DNA of 30,277 nt, from assembly GCA_016934645.1 (NCBI GenBank), contig JAFGSL010000385.1, positions 1 to 30,277 on the forward strand, given 5' to 3'. A program made the translations under genes and the position numbers. Within the stretch, counting starts at the first letter, position 1. Each line of letters opens with the position of its first letter. This document shows positions 7,450 through 15,263 of this stretch, one piece after another. The notes beneath the pieces were generated by a model, which saw nothing but the letters and a program-made list of their open reading frames with translations, was not told the DNA's origin and ran no database searches. The stretch is from Anaerolineae bacterium. GTDB lineage: Bacteria; Chloroflexota; Anaerolineae; B4-G1; SLSP01.

Positions 7450-8736
7450 ATGATAGTAACAGCAAAACATGGGGACAAAAATCGCGGGCAAGCGTTGCTT
7501 GTTCTGGCGTTTGCCCTGCTGGCGTTGGCGGCCTTTGCCGGGCTGGCCATTGATGGCGGGCGTCTCTATGCGGAGCGCCGCCAAACCCAAAACGCCGCCG
7601 ATGCAACGGCGCTGGCCGGCGCCAGAGAGCTGGCCGAGTTCATTTCTACGTGCGCCAGTGCCGATACTGCCAACGATAACCGCGTCGCCGCAGCCATCGT
7701 CGAGATGGCGAACCACAACGGCATCGATCACTTCTCGCCGGATGGCAACATCGAGGCCTGGTACGTCGACGCCGAGCTGCGTCCTGTGGGCCGCGTGGGG
7801 TGGGCCGTTGGCATTCCGGAAAGTGCAACAGGCATCAAGACCACGCTGACCTTCAGCGACACCGCGACCTTTATGCGCCTTCTGGGACGCTCGCACCTGG
7901 TGAGTACAGCGGAGGCACTGGCGATGGTCGGCCCGGTCGTGCAGACCGACGGCCACAATGCTATTCTGCCCATCGCCGTGCCAGAAGCCGTCGTTGCCAC
8001 GTTCCAGGCGGGTGAAAAATTCACCATCTTCGACGACGGTCTATTCTGCCATGGCGGCAACCCCGAAACGTGTTACCTGCCGCCGAGCGACAAAGGTATC
8101 ACCAAAACGGAGGAGCTTAGCCCTGGTGCTTTCTACGGTTGGCTGAACCTGAGCCACGTCTACAACAACGCCTACTGGAGTGGCGGGCCTTTGGACCGCG
8201 CTTTCACGCGGAGCGCCAGTTCAAGCGGCTGCAAATACAAACCTGATAACACCGTGGACGCGGCGAAAACCGGCCTCAAAGGCTGGCTGAGCAGAACGTG
8301 TCCTTATCCCTATCCGCTATTTGCCGGGGACGTCGAAGAAAAAGAGGGGGACTATATCTACGGTTATACCGGTACGCGGACTGCGGCCCTGCTCGAATTG
8401 GCTGCCAGTTACCGCAAAGGCGATATCCTCTACTGGCTCGTCTTCGACAGGGTCTATACACCTAAAGAGATGGAGAAAACCTTCCCCGGTCAAGCGCCGG
8501 CTGTGGGCTGGATGACCGCAGGTGGGCCGACACACGCGTCCTACTATCACATCGTTGGCTTTACGGCGGTCGAACTGCTCAATATTGACACCAGAGGCAA
8601 CGAAAAATCGATCACCGGCATCTTCCAGAACGTGGTGCTGGGGGAAGGCATGATCGATCCCGGTTCGGGTATGGGCAGCGGCGACAAAGGAACATGCCGC
8701 TTCCCCACGTTGATCGGGGTCAAGCTGTGGAAATAA
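7450..8736 (+). CDS. TadG-like pilus assembly protein, second paralogue
   Basis: A 428-residue paralogue of the preceding gene with the same plan: basic start, GQALLVLAFALLAL helix, FAGLAIDGGRLYAERRQTQN with AADATALAGA, and a long Cys-containing exported part. Shared blocks include WYVD...GRVGW (about 95-117), SATGIKTTLTFSDTATFM (about 123-140) and a closing GTCRFPTLIGVKLWK that matches GTCDLGFVGVQLWE of its neighbour. The ATG at 7450 follows CAGGAG at 7438-7443; an in-frame ATG at 7390 is the alternative but falls inside a hairpin. The pair probably arose by tandem duplication and later diverged in the middle and Gly-rich parts. No Tad ATPase or platform gene is in view, so these proteins depend on machinery elsewhere. 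Confidence 0.82.
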   Translation: MIVTAKHGDKNRGQALLVLAFALLALAAFAGLAIDGGRLYAERRQTQNAADATALAGARELAEFISTCASADTANDNRVAAAIVEMANHNGIDHFSPDGNIEAWYVDAELRPVGRVGWAVGIPESATGIKTTLTFSDTATFMRLLGRSHLVSTAEALAMVGPVVQTDGHNAILPIAVPEAVVATFQAGEKFTIFDDGLFCHGGNPETCYLPPSDKGITKTEELSPGAFYGWLNLSHVYNNAYWSGGPLDRAFTRSASSSGCKYKPDNTVDAAKTGLKGWLSRTCPYPYPLFAGDVEEKEGDYIYGYTGTRTAALLELAASYRKGDILYWLVFDRVYTPKEMEKTFPGQAPAVGWMTAGGPTHASYYHIVGFTAVELLNIDTRGNEKSITGIFQNVVLGEGMIDPGSGMGSGDKGTCRFPTLIGVKLWK

Positions 8737-8772
8737 GGGGCCGTCCACCCACGGGTGCAAACTGGTACATCC

Positions 8773-9903
8773 TTAGATAACTTTGCGATAAACCCGGTGG
8801 TTTTTGTACATCTGTCCACCGACGTTTTCCAGATCGTGGCGCATCTGCACTGCACTCTCTGCAACCTGGGTGAGATCGGCGTGCGCAAAGTGGTATGATC
8901 GCAGTGTGTCCTCCATTTCTGCGTAGAGCAGAGCGTTGCCGCCCACACCATGAAAGGCAGGCAGGATACCAGCGCCGTTCAACGCAATCCATGACGTGCG
9001 CCGCATCTCCAGCAACAGATCGGCAAAGGCCCACGGCGTAAGCCGTCCCTGTGCCCGCTGCAAAGCCGCCGATACGTCGGGGAAACCAAAGAGAAATCCC
9101 ACAATCTCATCCTTGTGCATAATCACCTTGATCAGCCACGCGTCAGCGACCATGATGATGTTGTTGACCACAAAGCTCATCTCATGGTCGCTGAGTGGAT
9201 AGTACTCCCAGTTGTTGACAAAGGCCTGATTGTACGCGTGGCCTAACGGCTTGATCCACTGCCGGAGATGCGCTTTGTTCTTGAAGGGCATCACGGTCAA
9301 AGAGGCGCGCTCTTTGACCCTCGCAGTGATGCGACGGACGCGCTCGGGCAACTGAAAGGTCTGCGCATTTAGATAGCAAGAGATGAAGTCCACTTCCTTT
9401 TCGAACCCCAGAGACTCTATAAGGCGTGGATAGTAGTCGTAGTTGTAATTCATCATCGTCATCATCTGGCGATGCTCATAGCCTTCGATGAGTAAACCGT
9501 ATCCATCCAACGGCCCAAACCCTTTAGGGCCAACGACGGTATCCAGCCCACGCGCTTTTGTCCAGGCAAAAGCCTGCTCGAACAAAGCAGCGGCAGCCTC
9601 GGGGTCTTCTTCACACTCGAACAGGTAGAACTGCGCCTGCTTGACCTCGTGATAAGCGTTGTACGGGCGATTCTCGATCACAGCGACCCGCCCCACGGCC
9701 TGCCCGTCGCGCAGCGCTACAAAGAAGTCCGCATCGGAGTGTTCGTAAAACGGGTGCTTCTCCCGGTTGAGCATGAGCGCGATGTCCTGCCGGAGTGGCG
9801 GAACCCATTGTGGATGATGGTGATAAAGCCGGTAGGGAAGCGCCACAAAGCGGCGCACCTGTGATTTGTCGGGCGTGTTTACTTTTTCGATAATGAGAGG
9901 CAT
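8773..9903 (-). CDS. GNAT-superfamily N-acetyltransferase-like protein
   Basis: A 376-residue cytoplasmic protein. The ATG at 9903 has AGGAGC at 9911-9916 in front of it, better than an in-frame start at 9978. The N-terminal half has a GNAT-type core: FVALRDGQAVGRVAVIEN (about 61-78, beta strands 2-3 and their turn), then ALFEQAFAWTKARGLD and VVGPKGFGPLDGYGLLIEG (about 105-140). The C-terminal half has a second GNAT-like strand pattern with EIVGFLFGFPDVS. Length and two-lobed form match a family often annotated simply as N-acetyltransferase; the acyl donor and acceptor are unknown. The gene is convergent with the second tadG (36 bp apart) and divergent from the histidine kinase, so it is probably an independent unit. 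Confidence 0.72.
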   Translation of the reverse strand: MPLIIEKVNTPDKSQVRRFVALPYRLYHHHPQWVPPLRQDIALMLNREKHPFYEHSDADFFVALRDGQAVGRVAVIENRPYNAYHEVKQAQFYLFECEEDPEAAAALFEQAFAWTKARGLDTVVGPKGFGPLDGYGLLIEGYEHRQMMTMMNYNYDYYPRLIESLGFEKEVDFISCYLNAQTFQLPERVRRITARVKERASLTVMPFKNKAHLRQWIKPLGHAYNQAFVNNWEYYPLSDHEMSFVVNNIIMVADAWLIKVIMHKDEIVGFLFGFPDVSAALQRAQGRLTPWAFADLLLEMRRTSWIALNGAGILPAFHGVGGNALLYAEMEDTLRSYHFAHADLTQVAESAVQMRHDLENVGGQMYKNHRVYRKVI

Positions 9904-9923
9904 AATAATAGCTCCTGGTTTGG

Positions 9924-10078
9924 TAATGAGTAATGAGTGATTAGGGCCTAACCACGTAGATTCTTGCACAATGAGCAAGCAAACGTGCGTCGAAGGCCCT
10001 CTTAGTTCCGGTTTATCCGGGTTAGGGATAGGTAAACTGAGAACCTCTCCCCTAATTCCTACCCCCTACTTCCATCAC
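9924..10078. repeat. Heptamer-repeat clusters in the GNAT/kinase divergent gap
   Basis: The 225-bp gap between the GNAT and kinase starts holds short repeats with 7-bp periodicity. TAATGAG, TAATGAG and TGATTAG occupy 9924-9944, and CCTAATT, CCTACCC, CCTACTT and CCATCAC occupy 10051-10078. The second cluster is roughly complementary to GGGTTAGGGATAGG at 10018-10031, giving an imperfect hairpin. These resemble the short tandemly repeated heptanucleotides described in filamentous cyanobacteria. No convincing promoter was identified for either gene, although both must start from this gap. Confidence 0.55.
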
Positions 10079-10128
10079 TTTTTACACGCACAGGAAGATT
10101 TGTCAATCCGTTTGAGAAGGAACACGAT

Positions 10129-11955
10129 TTGGCGCGGCACCGTAGACGAAAAAGCGTTATTTTCGAGAATATTATTACGACCATATCGACCAATTTCATC
10201 AACCTGCAACCCGATGAAATCGACGACGAGATCAACCGCGCTCTGCGCACCATCAGCCAGGTGACACGCGTAGAACGCAGTTGCGTCGTCCTCTTTTCCG
10301 GCGATCCAGACAGCTCGGGTGACATCCGCTCCGCAACCTGCACCCACGCCTGGAGTGCGCCGGAGATTGTGGTGCAGAATCGCCCTCTGGACTCCGTCTC
10401 GGCGACGACGTGGCCCTGGCTCCAGGGACGTATCGCGCGTGGGGAGATCGTCAACATCCCACTTATCTCGGCGCTGCCCGCCGAAGCAGATGTCGAACGG
10501 CGCGTGTGTCGCGCCCAGAGCATCCAGTCATTCGTCGTCATCCCGATGACCTATCGCGGTGATGTGGTAGGCTACCTCAAATTCGACGCGCTGCGCACGC
10601 AGAAAACCTGGTCCGACCATACCATCGCCCTGCTCAAGACCGTTGGAGAGATTTTCGTCAACGCGCTGGAACATAAGCGTGCCCAGGAAGCGCTGCAACT
10701 CGCCAATCTCACACTGGAGGCGCGCGTCAGAGCACGCACACAAGAAATTGAGCGACGGCAACGCGTGGCGGAGGGGCTACGCGACATCCTGGTGGTGCTC
10801 AACTCCGATCGCCCCATCAGGGAAATCCTGGATTATCTGGTGGCGCAAGCGTGCGCGCTGTTGGACTCCAGCGCCTGCGTGCTCTACCGCGTGAACCAGG
10901 AAGAACAACGTATTCTCATCGAGGCCAGCTTCGGCCTGCCGGAACCATTCCTCGCCATCAAAAGCCTACCCCTACACGCCTGGCGCTTTCTGGGCCACGG
11001 CGAACCTGGCGGGTTGACGTTCGACCGGCAACCTTACGCCATCCCAGACCTGGTTTCCGGCGAACCCAGGGCAACCTCGGCCTCCGTTGCTGACAACCAG
11101 GAGCCTGCTCTGGCCCCCGTTGTGCGCGAGTGGCACCAGGCTACAATCGTCCATTATCGCGCGCTGCTCACCGTGCCCCTGGTGATCAAAGAAGAATTCT
11201 ACGGCAGCCTGGGGTTCTATTACGCCGACCCGCGCCAGTTTTCGGAAGAGGATATCCGGCTCGGTATGAGCTTCGGCAACCAGGCCGCATTGGCGATTGA
11301 GAACGCCCGCCTGCGCGTGCAAGCCGAACAGGCCGCCATTCTCCAGGAACGCAGCCGGCTCGCTCGCGACCTGCACGACTCGGTGACCCAGTTGCTCTAC
11401 AGTCTCACACTATTGGCGGAAGCCGGACGACGGCTGGCCCAGAGCGGCGATCTTCAACGTGTAGACGAGGCGTTGGCGCGCCTCGGTGAAATCGGGCAGC
11501 AAGCGTTCAGGGAGATGCGCCTACTGGTCTATGAACTGCGCCCGCTGGCACTGAATCGCGCGGGGCTTGTCCGCGCACTCCAACAACGCCTGGATACAGT
11601 CGAGCGGCGTGCCGGAATCGAGACCACGCTGAGCGTCGACGGGAACGTCGAACTACCCGCGCCCCTGGAAGAGGAACTGTACCACATCACGCAGGAGGCA
11701 TTGAACAACGCGCTCAAACACGCCGCCGCGACCACGATCGCCGTATGCATTGCAGCGGATGAACACCGCATCGCCCTCGAAATCCGCGACGATGGCAAAG
11801 GACTGGAGCTGAGTAGCGTGAGCACCGAAGGCGGCATCGGGCTGAGTAGTATGCGCGAACGGGCTGATAAGTTAGGTGGAACATTGACCATCACCTCCGT
11901 GCCTGGACAGGGCACGACGGTCAACGTCACCGTAAATATAGGAACCGAGGGATAA
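10129..11955 (+). CDS. Two-GAF sensor histidine kinase (NarL/LiaS-type HisKA_3)
   Basis: A 608-residue kinase with no transmembrane segment, so it senses a cytoplasmic signal. The start is a TTG at 10129 with GAGAAGG at 10114-10120 suitably placed. Domains: GAF 1 (about 25-185), a short coiled-coil (about 183-225), GAF 2 (about 225-400), HisKA_3 dimerisation domain with ERSRLARDLHDSVTQLLYSL and phosphoacceptor His416, and a HATPase_c domain (about 505-605) with the N box EALNNALKHA, G1 box DDGKG and GGIGLSSMRERADKLGG. The LHDSV motif is standard for kinases that pair with LuxR-type regulators. The cognate regulator starts 2 bp downstream. The ligand of the GAF domains is unknown; no haem or bilin Cys/His motif was identified with confidence. 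Confidence 0.93.
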   Translation: MARHRRRKSVIFENIITTISTNFINLQPDEIDDEINRALRTISQVTRVERSCVVLFSGDPDSSGDIRSATCTHAWSAPEIVVQNRPLDSVSATTWPWLQGRIARGEIVNIPLISALPAEADVERRVCRAQSIQSFVVIPMTYRGDVVGYLKFDALRTQKTWSDHTIALLKTVGEIFVNALEHKRAQEALQLANLTLEARVRARTQEIERRQRVAEGLRDILVVLNSDRPIREILDYLVAQACALLDSSACVLYRVNQEEQRILIEASFGLPEPFLAIKSLPLHAWRFLGHGEPGGLTFDRQPYAIPDLVSGEPRATSASVADNQEPALAPVVREWHQATIVHYRALLTVPLVIKEEFYGSLGFYYADPRQFSEEDIRLGMSFGNQAALAIENARLRVQAEQAAILQERSRLARDLHDSVTQLLYSLTLLAEAGRRLAQSGDLQRVDEALARLGEIGQQAFREMRLLVYELRPLALNRAGLVRALQQRLDTVERRAGIETTLSVDGNVELPAPLEEELYHITQEALNNALKHAAATTIAVCIAADEHRIALEIRDDGKGLELSSVSTEGGIGLSSMRERADKLGGTLTITSVPGQGTTVNVTVNIGTEG

Positions 11956-11957
11956 CA

Positions 11958-12623
11958 ATGAACGATACGATTCACATTTTAATCGCCGACGACCACGCCA
12001 TCGTGCGTGAGGGGTTGCGTTGGCTGATTGCAACCGAACCGGGCATGGAATTGATCGGTGAAGCCGCCGACGGCGTCGAAGCGGTGGCGCAAGCGCGCGA
12101 ACTGCACCCCGATATCATCCTGATGGACCTGGTCATGCCGCGCAAAGACGGCATCGAGGCCACCGGCGAGATCAAGCAGGCATTTCCTGATGCGCGCATC
12201 CTGGTACTCACCAGTTTCGCCGAAGACGACAAGGTCTTCCCGGCGATCAAAGCCGGCGCATCTGGCTATCTGCTCAAAGACACCGCACCCCAAGAGCTGC
12301 TGCGGGCCATCCGCGACGTGTGCCAGGGATTGCCCTCGATGCATCCTGCCATCGCCCGCAAGGTGATGCAGGAACTCCAGCGTCCCTCCGATCTACCACC
12401 CACCACCGAGCCGCTGACCGAGCGCGAAGCCGATGTGCTCAAGTTGGTCGCGCGCGGCCTGGCGAACGAAGAGATCGCCAAGACACTCTTCATCAGCGAG
12501 CGCACCGCGCGTACCCACGTCAGCAACATCCTGCGCAAGCTCCACCTGGCAAATCGCACCCAGGCCGCGCTCTATGCCCTGCGCGAAGGATTGGTCGACC
12601 TCGACAACAAGCCAGAGAATTAA
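11958..12623 (+). CDS. NarL/FixJ-family response regulator
   Basis: A 221-residue two-domain regulator. The receiver domain (about 1-120) has the acidic pair Asp11/Asp12, phosphoacceptor Asp57 in ILMDLVMP, the switch Thr/Ser in LTSF and the conserved Lys in GYLLKDT. The LuxR-type helix-turn-helix (about 152-215) has PLTEREADVLKLVARGLANE and the recognition helix SERTARTHVSNILRKL. It starts 2 bp after the kinase stop with a GAGGG ribosome site, so kinase and regulator form one unit. The GH97 gene begins 21 bp after its stop and may be in the same operon or be a target (inference). All residues needed for phosphotransfer are present. Confidence 0.95.
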   Translation: MNDTIHILIADDHAIVREGLRWLIATEPGMELIGEAADGVEAVAQARELHPDIILMDLVMPRKDGIEATGEIKQAFPDARILVLTSFAEDDKVFPAIKAGASGYLLKDTAPQELLRAIRDVCQGLPSMHPAIARKVMQELQRPSDLPPTTEPLTEREADVLKLVARGLANEEIAKTLFISERTARTHVSNILRKLHLANRTQAALYALREGLVDLDNKPEN

Positions 12624-12644
12624 AAGCCAAGAGGAGGATTTTAA

Positions 12645-14567
12645 ATGAACCAGAGCTATGAGATCAAATCACCAGATGCAAACATCGTTCTACGGGTAGA
12701 ATCCGGCAATAAATTGACCTGGTCGGTTCAGCACAAAGGTCAACCCATCATCAAACCATCATCTATGGCACTGCACCTCGGAAATGGCGAAGTGTTGGGG
12801 TACAGAGCTACGGTAAGCTCATCCGAAATCGGGGATGTTGATACGGAGTTCAAGGCCATCAACTACCGCCGGACTGTCGTCAAGGACCGTTATACGTCCT
12901 TGACCCTTCACTTTGAAGGTGACTTCGGTGTTGAGTTCAGAGTTTACGACGATGCGGTCGCCTACCGGTTCTTTGTCCAGAAAACGGATGAACTCACTGT
13001 GGAAAATGAGGAGGCTAACTTCAATTTCACCGCCGGCCATGATGCGTTTATCCCGTATTTGTGGGATTACCGGGACGGCCAGATTTTCAATGCATCTTTT
13101 GAATCACCCTATACGGAGCAGAAGTTGTCGGAATTCACGCCTGGCTCATTGGCGATTTTGCCACTGCTGGTAGATGTAGGAAGCGGTAAAAAAGTGGTCA
13201 TCCTTGAGGTCGATCTGGAAGACTACCCCGGCATGTATTTGAACCTCAATCAGACCGGGATCGGGTTTCAAGGCGTGTACGCCCCCTATCCACTGGAGAC
13301 AAGGGTGGGCGGGTTCGCCGGCATCAACCTCATCCCCACCAAGCGTGCCGATTACATCGCCAAAATCCAAGGCCCGCGCACGCTTCCCTGGCGCGTCATC
13401 GCCATCAGCGAGGCGGACAAAGATTTGCTGAATAACGACATCGTTCAAAAGCTGGCTTCGCCGCCGCGGCTCGACGACGTATCCTGGGTCGTCCCCGGGC
13501 AGGTAGCGTGGGATTGGTGGGACGATTACAACATCACCCATGTGGACTTCAAAGCGGGGATGAACACGCCAACCTTCAAGTACTACATCGATTTTGCCGC
13601 GGCGAACAAGGCCAAGTATATCATTATCGACGCGGGATGGTCGGAGGGGCCTGACCTCACGAAACTCAATCCCGACGTCGATGTGCCGGAAATCGTGGCA
13701 TACGGCAAAGAAAAAGGCATTGGGGTCATTCTCTGGGCTTCATGGTACGCCATCACGCGACAGATGCACGAGGTTTTCCCCAAGTACGCCGCGATGGGTA
13801 TCAAAGGCTGGAAAATCGACTTCATCGACCGGGATGATCAAATCGCTGTGGCCTCGACCTACGAAATCGCCAAACTGGCCGCCAGGTATAACTTAATGGT
13901 GGATTATCACGGGATTTTCAAACCGACCGGTCTCCAGCGCACCTATCCCAACGTGGTGGGCTATGAGGGCGTCTACGGGCTGGAAAACTTCAAATGGGCC
14001 GATATGGATGCACCACGCTACGCGGTGACGATCCCGTACACCCGCAACATGGCTGGCCCTATGGACTACACCTCCGGCGCGATGATCAACGCGACGCAGG
14101 CCGACTTCAAGGCGCGCAACCACGCTCCCATGAGCAAGGGCACGCGCTGTCACCAGTTAGCGCAATACGTCGTCTTTGAAGTCCCCATCCAAATGTTGTC
14201 CGACAGCCCGACGCTGTACATGCGGGAACAGGAATGTACTGATTTTATCACCAGCATCCCGACCATCTTTGACGAGACCGTCCCGCTGGATGGCAAAGTC
14301 GGCGAATACGTTGCCGTTGCACGCCAAAAGGATGGCATCTGGTATGTGGGGGCGATGACCAATTGGGATGCGAGGGAGTTGACCCTGGACCTTTCCTTCC
14401 TGGAAGAGGGCCAATACCGGGCCGTCGTTTTCAAAGATGGCATCAATGCAAATCGTGGGGCCACCGATTACAAGAAGGAAATCATCGCTGTAACATCCGG
14501 TGACCGTTTGAAAATTCATCTTTCCAACGGCGGCGGCTGGGCTGCACGAATAGAAAAGGTGAAATAA
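12645..14567 (+). CDS. Glycoside hydrolase family 97, probable retaining alpha-galactosidase type
   Basis: A 640-residue enzyme. The N-terminal beta-sandwich (about 1-250) contains the WSVQHKGQPIIKPSSMAL start seen in GH97. The catalytic barrel (about 280-530) contains IIIDAGWSEG, GVILWASWYA and GWKIDFIDRDDQ, and a C-terminal beta domain closes the protein. Family knowledge: retaining GH97 members use an Asp nucleophile in a KxDF-like strand and a later Glu acid/base, whereas SusB-type inverting alpha-glucosidases lack that Asp. Here Asp392 (KIDF) and Glu441 (GYEGVYG) fit the retaining class, for which alpha-galactosidase is known. No signal peptide is visible, unlike most Bacteroidota GH97 enzymes, so imported oligosaccharides are the likely substrate. 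The ATG has a strong AGGAGG at 12632-12637. Confidence 0.88.
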   Translation: MNQSYEIKSPDANIVLRVESGNKLTWSVQHKGQPIIKPSSMALHLGNGEVLGYRATVSSSEIGDVDTEFKAINYRRTVVKDRYTSLTLHFEGDFGVEFRVYDDAVAYRFFVQKTDELTVENEEANFNFTAGHDAFIPYLWDYRDGQIFNASFESPYTEQKLSEFTPGSLAILPLLVDVGSGKKVVILEVDLEDYPGMYLNLNQTGIGFQGVYAPYPLETRVGGFAGINLIPTKRADYIAKIQGPRTLPWRVIAISEADKDLLNNDIVQKLASPPRLDDVSWVVPGQVAWDWWDDYNITHVDFKAGMNTPTFKYYIDFAAANKAKYIIIDAGWSEGPDLTKLNPDVDVPEIVAYGKEKGIGVILWASWYAITRQMHEVFPKYAAMGIKGWKIDFIDRDDQIAVASTYEIAKLAARYNLMVDYHGIFKPTGLQRTYPNVVGYEGVYGLENFKWADMDAPRYAVTIPYTRNMAGPMDYTSGAMINATQADFKARNHAPMSKGTRCHQLAQYVVFEVPIQMLSDSPTLYMREQECTDFITSIPTIFDETVPLDGKVGEYVAVARQKDGIWYVGAMTNWDARELTLDLSFLEEGQYRAVVFKDGINANRGATDYKKEIIAVTSGDRLKIHLSNGGGWAARIEKVK

Positions 14568-14578
14568 CTACAAATCAT

Positions 14579-14628
14579 CCAGGGACGCATCAGAAATCAG
14601 ATTTCTGATGCGTCCCTGGTTTCTTTTT
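14579..14628 (+). terminator. 20-bp perfect hairpin plus T-run after the GH97 gene
   Basis: Arms 14579-14598 and 14600-14619 are perfectly complementary around a single central A, and the 14620-14628 segment is T-rich (TTTCTTTTT). It starts 11 bp after the GH97 stop and is a good intrinsic terminator for the kinase-regulator-GH97 unit. A 13-bp copy of the arm, GATGCGTCCCTGG, recurs at 14702-14714, so the stem may derive from a repeat family. Confidence 0.8.
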
Positions 14629-14773
14629 CCTACGTCATTTGATGTACCCCATCCCCTCAAAAATCCGTCTTTTGTCGCGCCCCAAAACCGTCCTTATGAC
14701 CGATGCGTCCCTGGCAGACTGCATTATGATAAATTCGACATGAGATGCTATGCGCCACGTAAGGAAATATGCT

Positions 14774-15139
14774 ATGGGAGCACCGATGCCCGTTCTGATT
14801 GTCGCTAAGCCCGGTCCTCTGCGAGACAGTCTCGTCACTTTGCTGCAATCGTTGCCACAAGTCGCGGCAGTCGAACAGGCACACACAGCGGCAGCGGCAC
14901 TGCAAATGGTCGAAGCCAAATCGCCTGCGTTGGTGCTGGTGGATTCGAACCTACCCGGCGAGGAAGCGTGGACTGTGCTGACCCAACTCAAAGCCCGGCG
15001 TCCGGCAATCCGCTGCGTCGTCCTCTCCGAGACGGTACAACACTGTCGTCAGGCAGAGGCTGCCGGCGCGAACCGGGCGCTGCTGACGGGGATTCCGGCG
15101 CCCAAGCTCTCGGTCGCCTTGGAAGGTTTGCTTGGGTAG
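14774..15139 (+). CDS. Stand-alone degenerate receiver-domain protein
   Basis: A 121-residue protein with the fold pattern of a CheY-like receiver and no output domain. The ATG at 14774 follows AAGGAA at 14761-14766; in-frame ATGs at 14750 and 14786 are alternatives. The phosphoacceptor Asp57 is present in LVLVDSNLPG, but the acidic pair that binds Mg2+ is replaced by Ala11-Lys12 (LIVAKPG), and the usual Lys near the end (LLKDT position) appears as ALLTGIP. Standard phosphorylation is therefore doubtful and a pseudo-receiver, protein-binding role is likely (inference). It stands alone between a terminator and the aminomutase gene, separated from the latter by a 124-bp repeat-rich gap. Confidence 0.72.
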   Translation: MGAPMPVLIVAKPGPLRDSLVTLLQSLPQVAAVEQAHTAAAALQMVEAKSPALVLVDSNLPGEEAWTVLTQLKARRPAIRCVVLSETVQHCRQAEAAGANRALLTGIPAPKLSVALEGLLG

Positions 15140-15142
15140 AGC

Positions 15143-15246
15143 TTTCAGCTATCAGCGTTCAGCTTTCAGCCAGCATGGCGCGGCATAGCAAAAGACTTTC
15201 ATAAATGCTAAAGCTGAAGTCTGACAGCTAACATCTAAATCTGAAA
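15143..15246. repeat. Heptamer repeats in opposite orientations upstream of the aminomutase
   Basis: Four contiguous heptamers, TTTCAGC, TATCAGC, GTTCAGC and TTTCAGC, fill 15143-15170. About 40 bp downstream the complementary type GCTGAAG, TCTGACA, GCTAACA, TCTAAAT follows from about 15213 to 15240. The two blocks could pair into a long imperfect hairpin in front of the lysine aminomutase gene. Resembles short tandemly repeated heptanucleotide elements; the function is unknown. Confidence 0.65.
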
Positions 15247-15263
15247 GAGAGGAAGTGAAGGAG

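Noticed and set aside
7150..7956. 268-codon - strand open frame across the two tadG genes
   Set aside because: It overlaps two well-supported + strand genes and its translation is rich in His, Arg and Gln with no recognisable domain.
12266..12559. Antisense open frame in the response regulator gene
   Set aside because: Overlaps the conserved receiver and LuxR domains; composition is Ser/Arg-rich and not protein-like.
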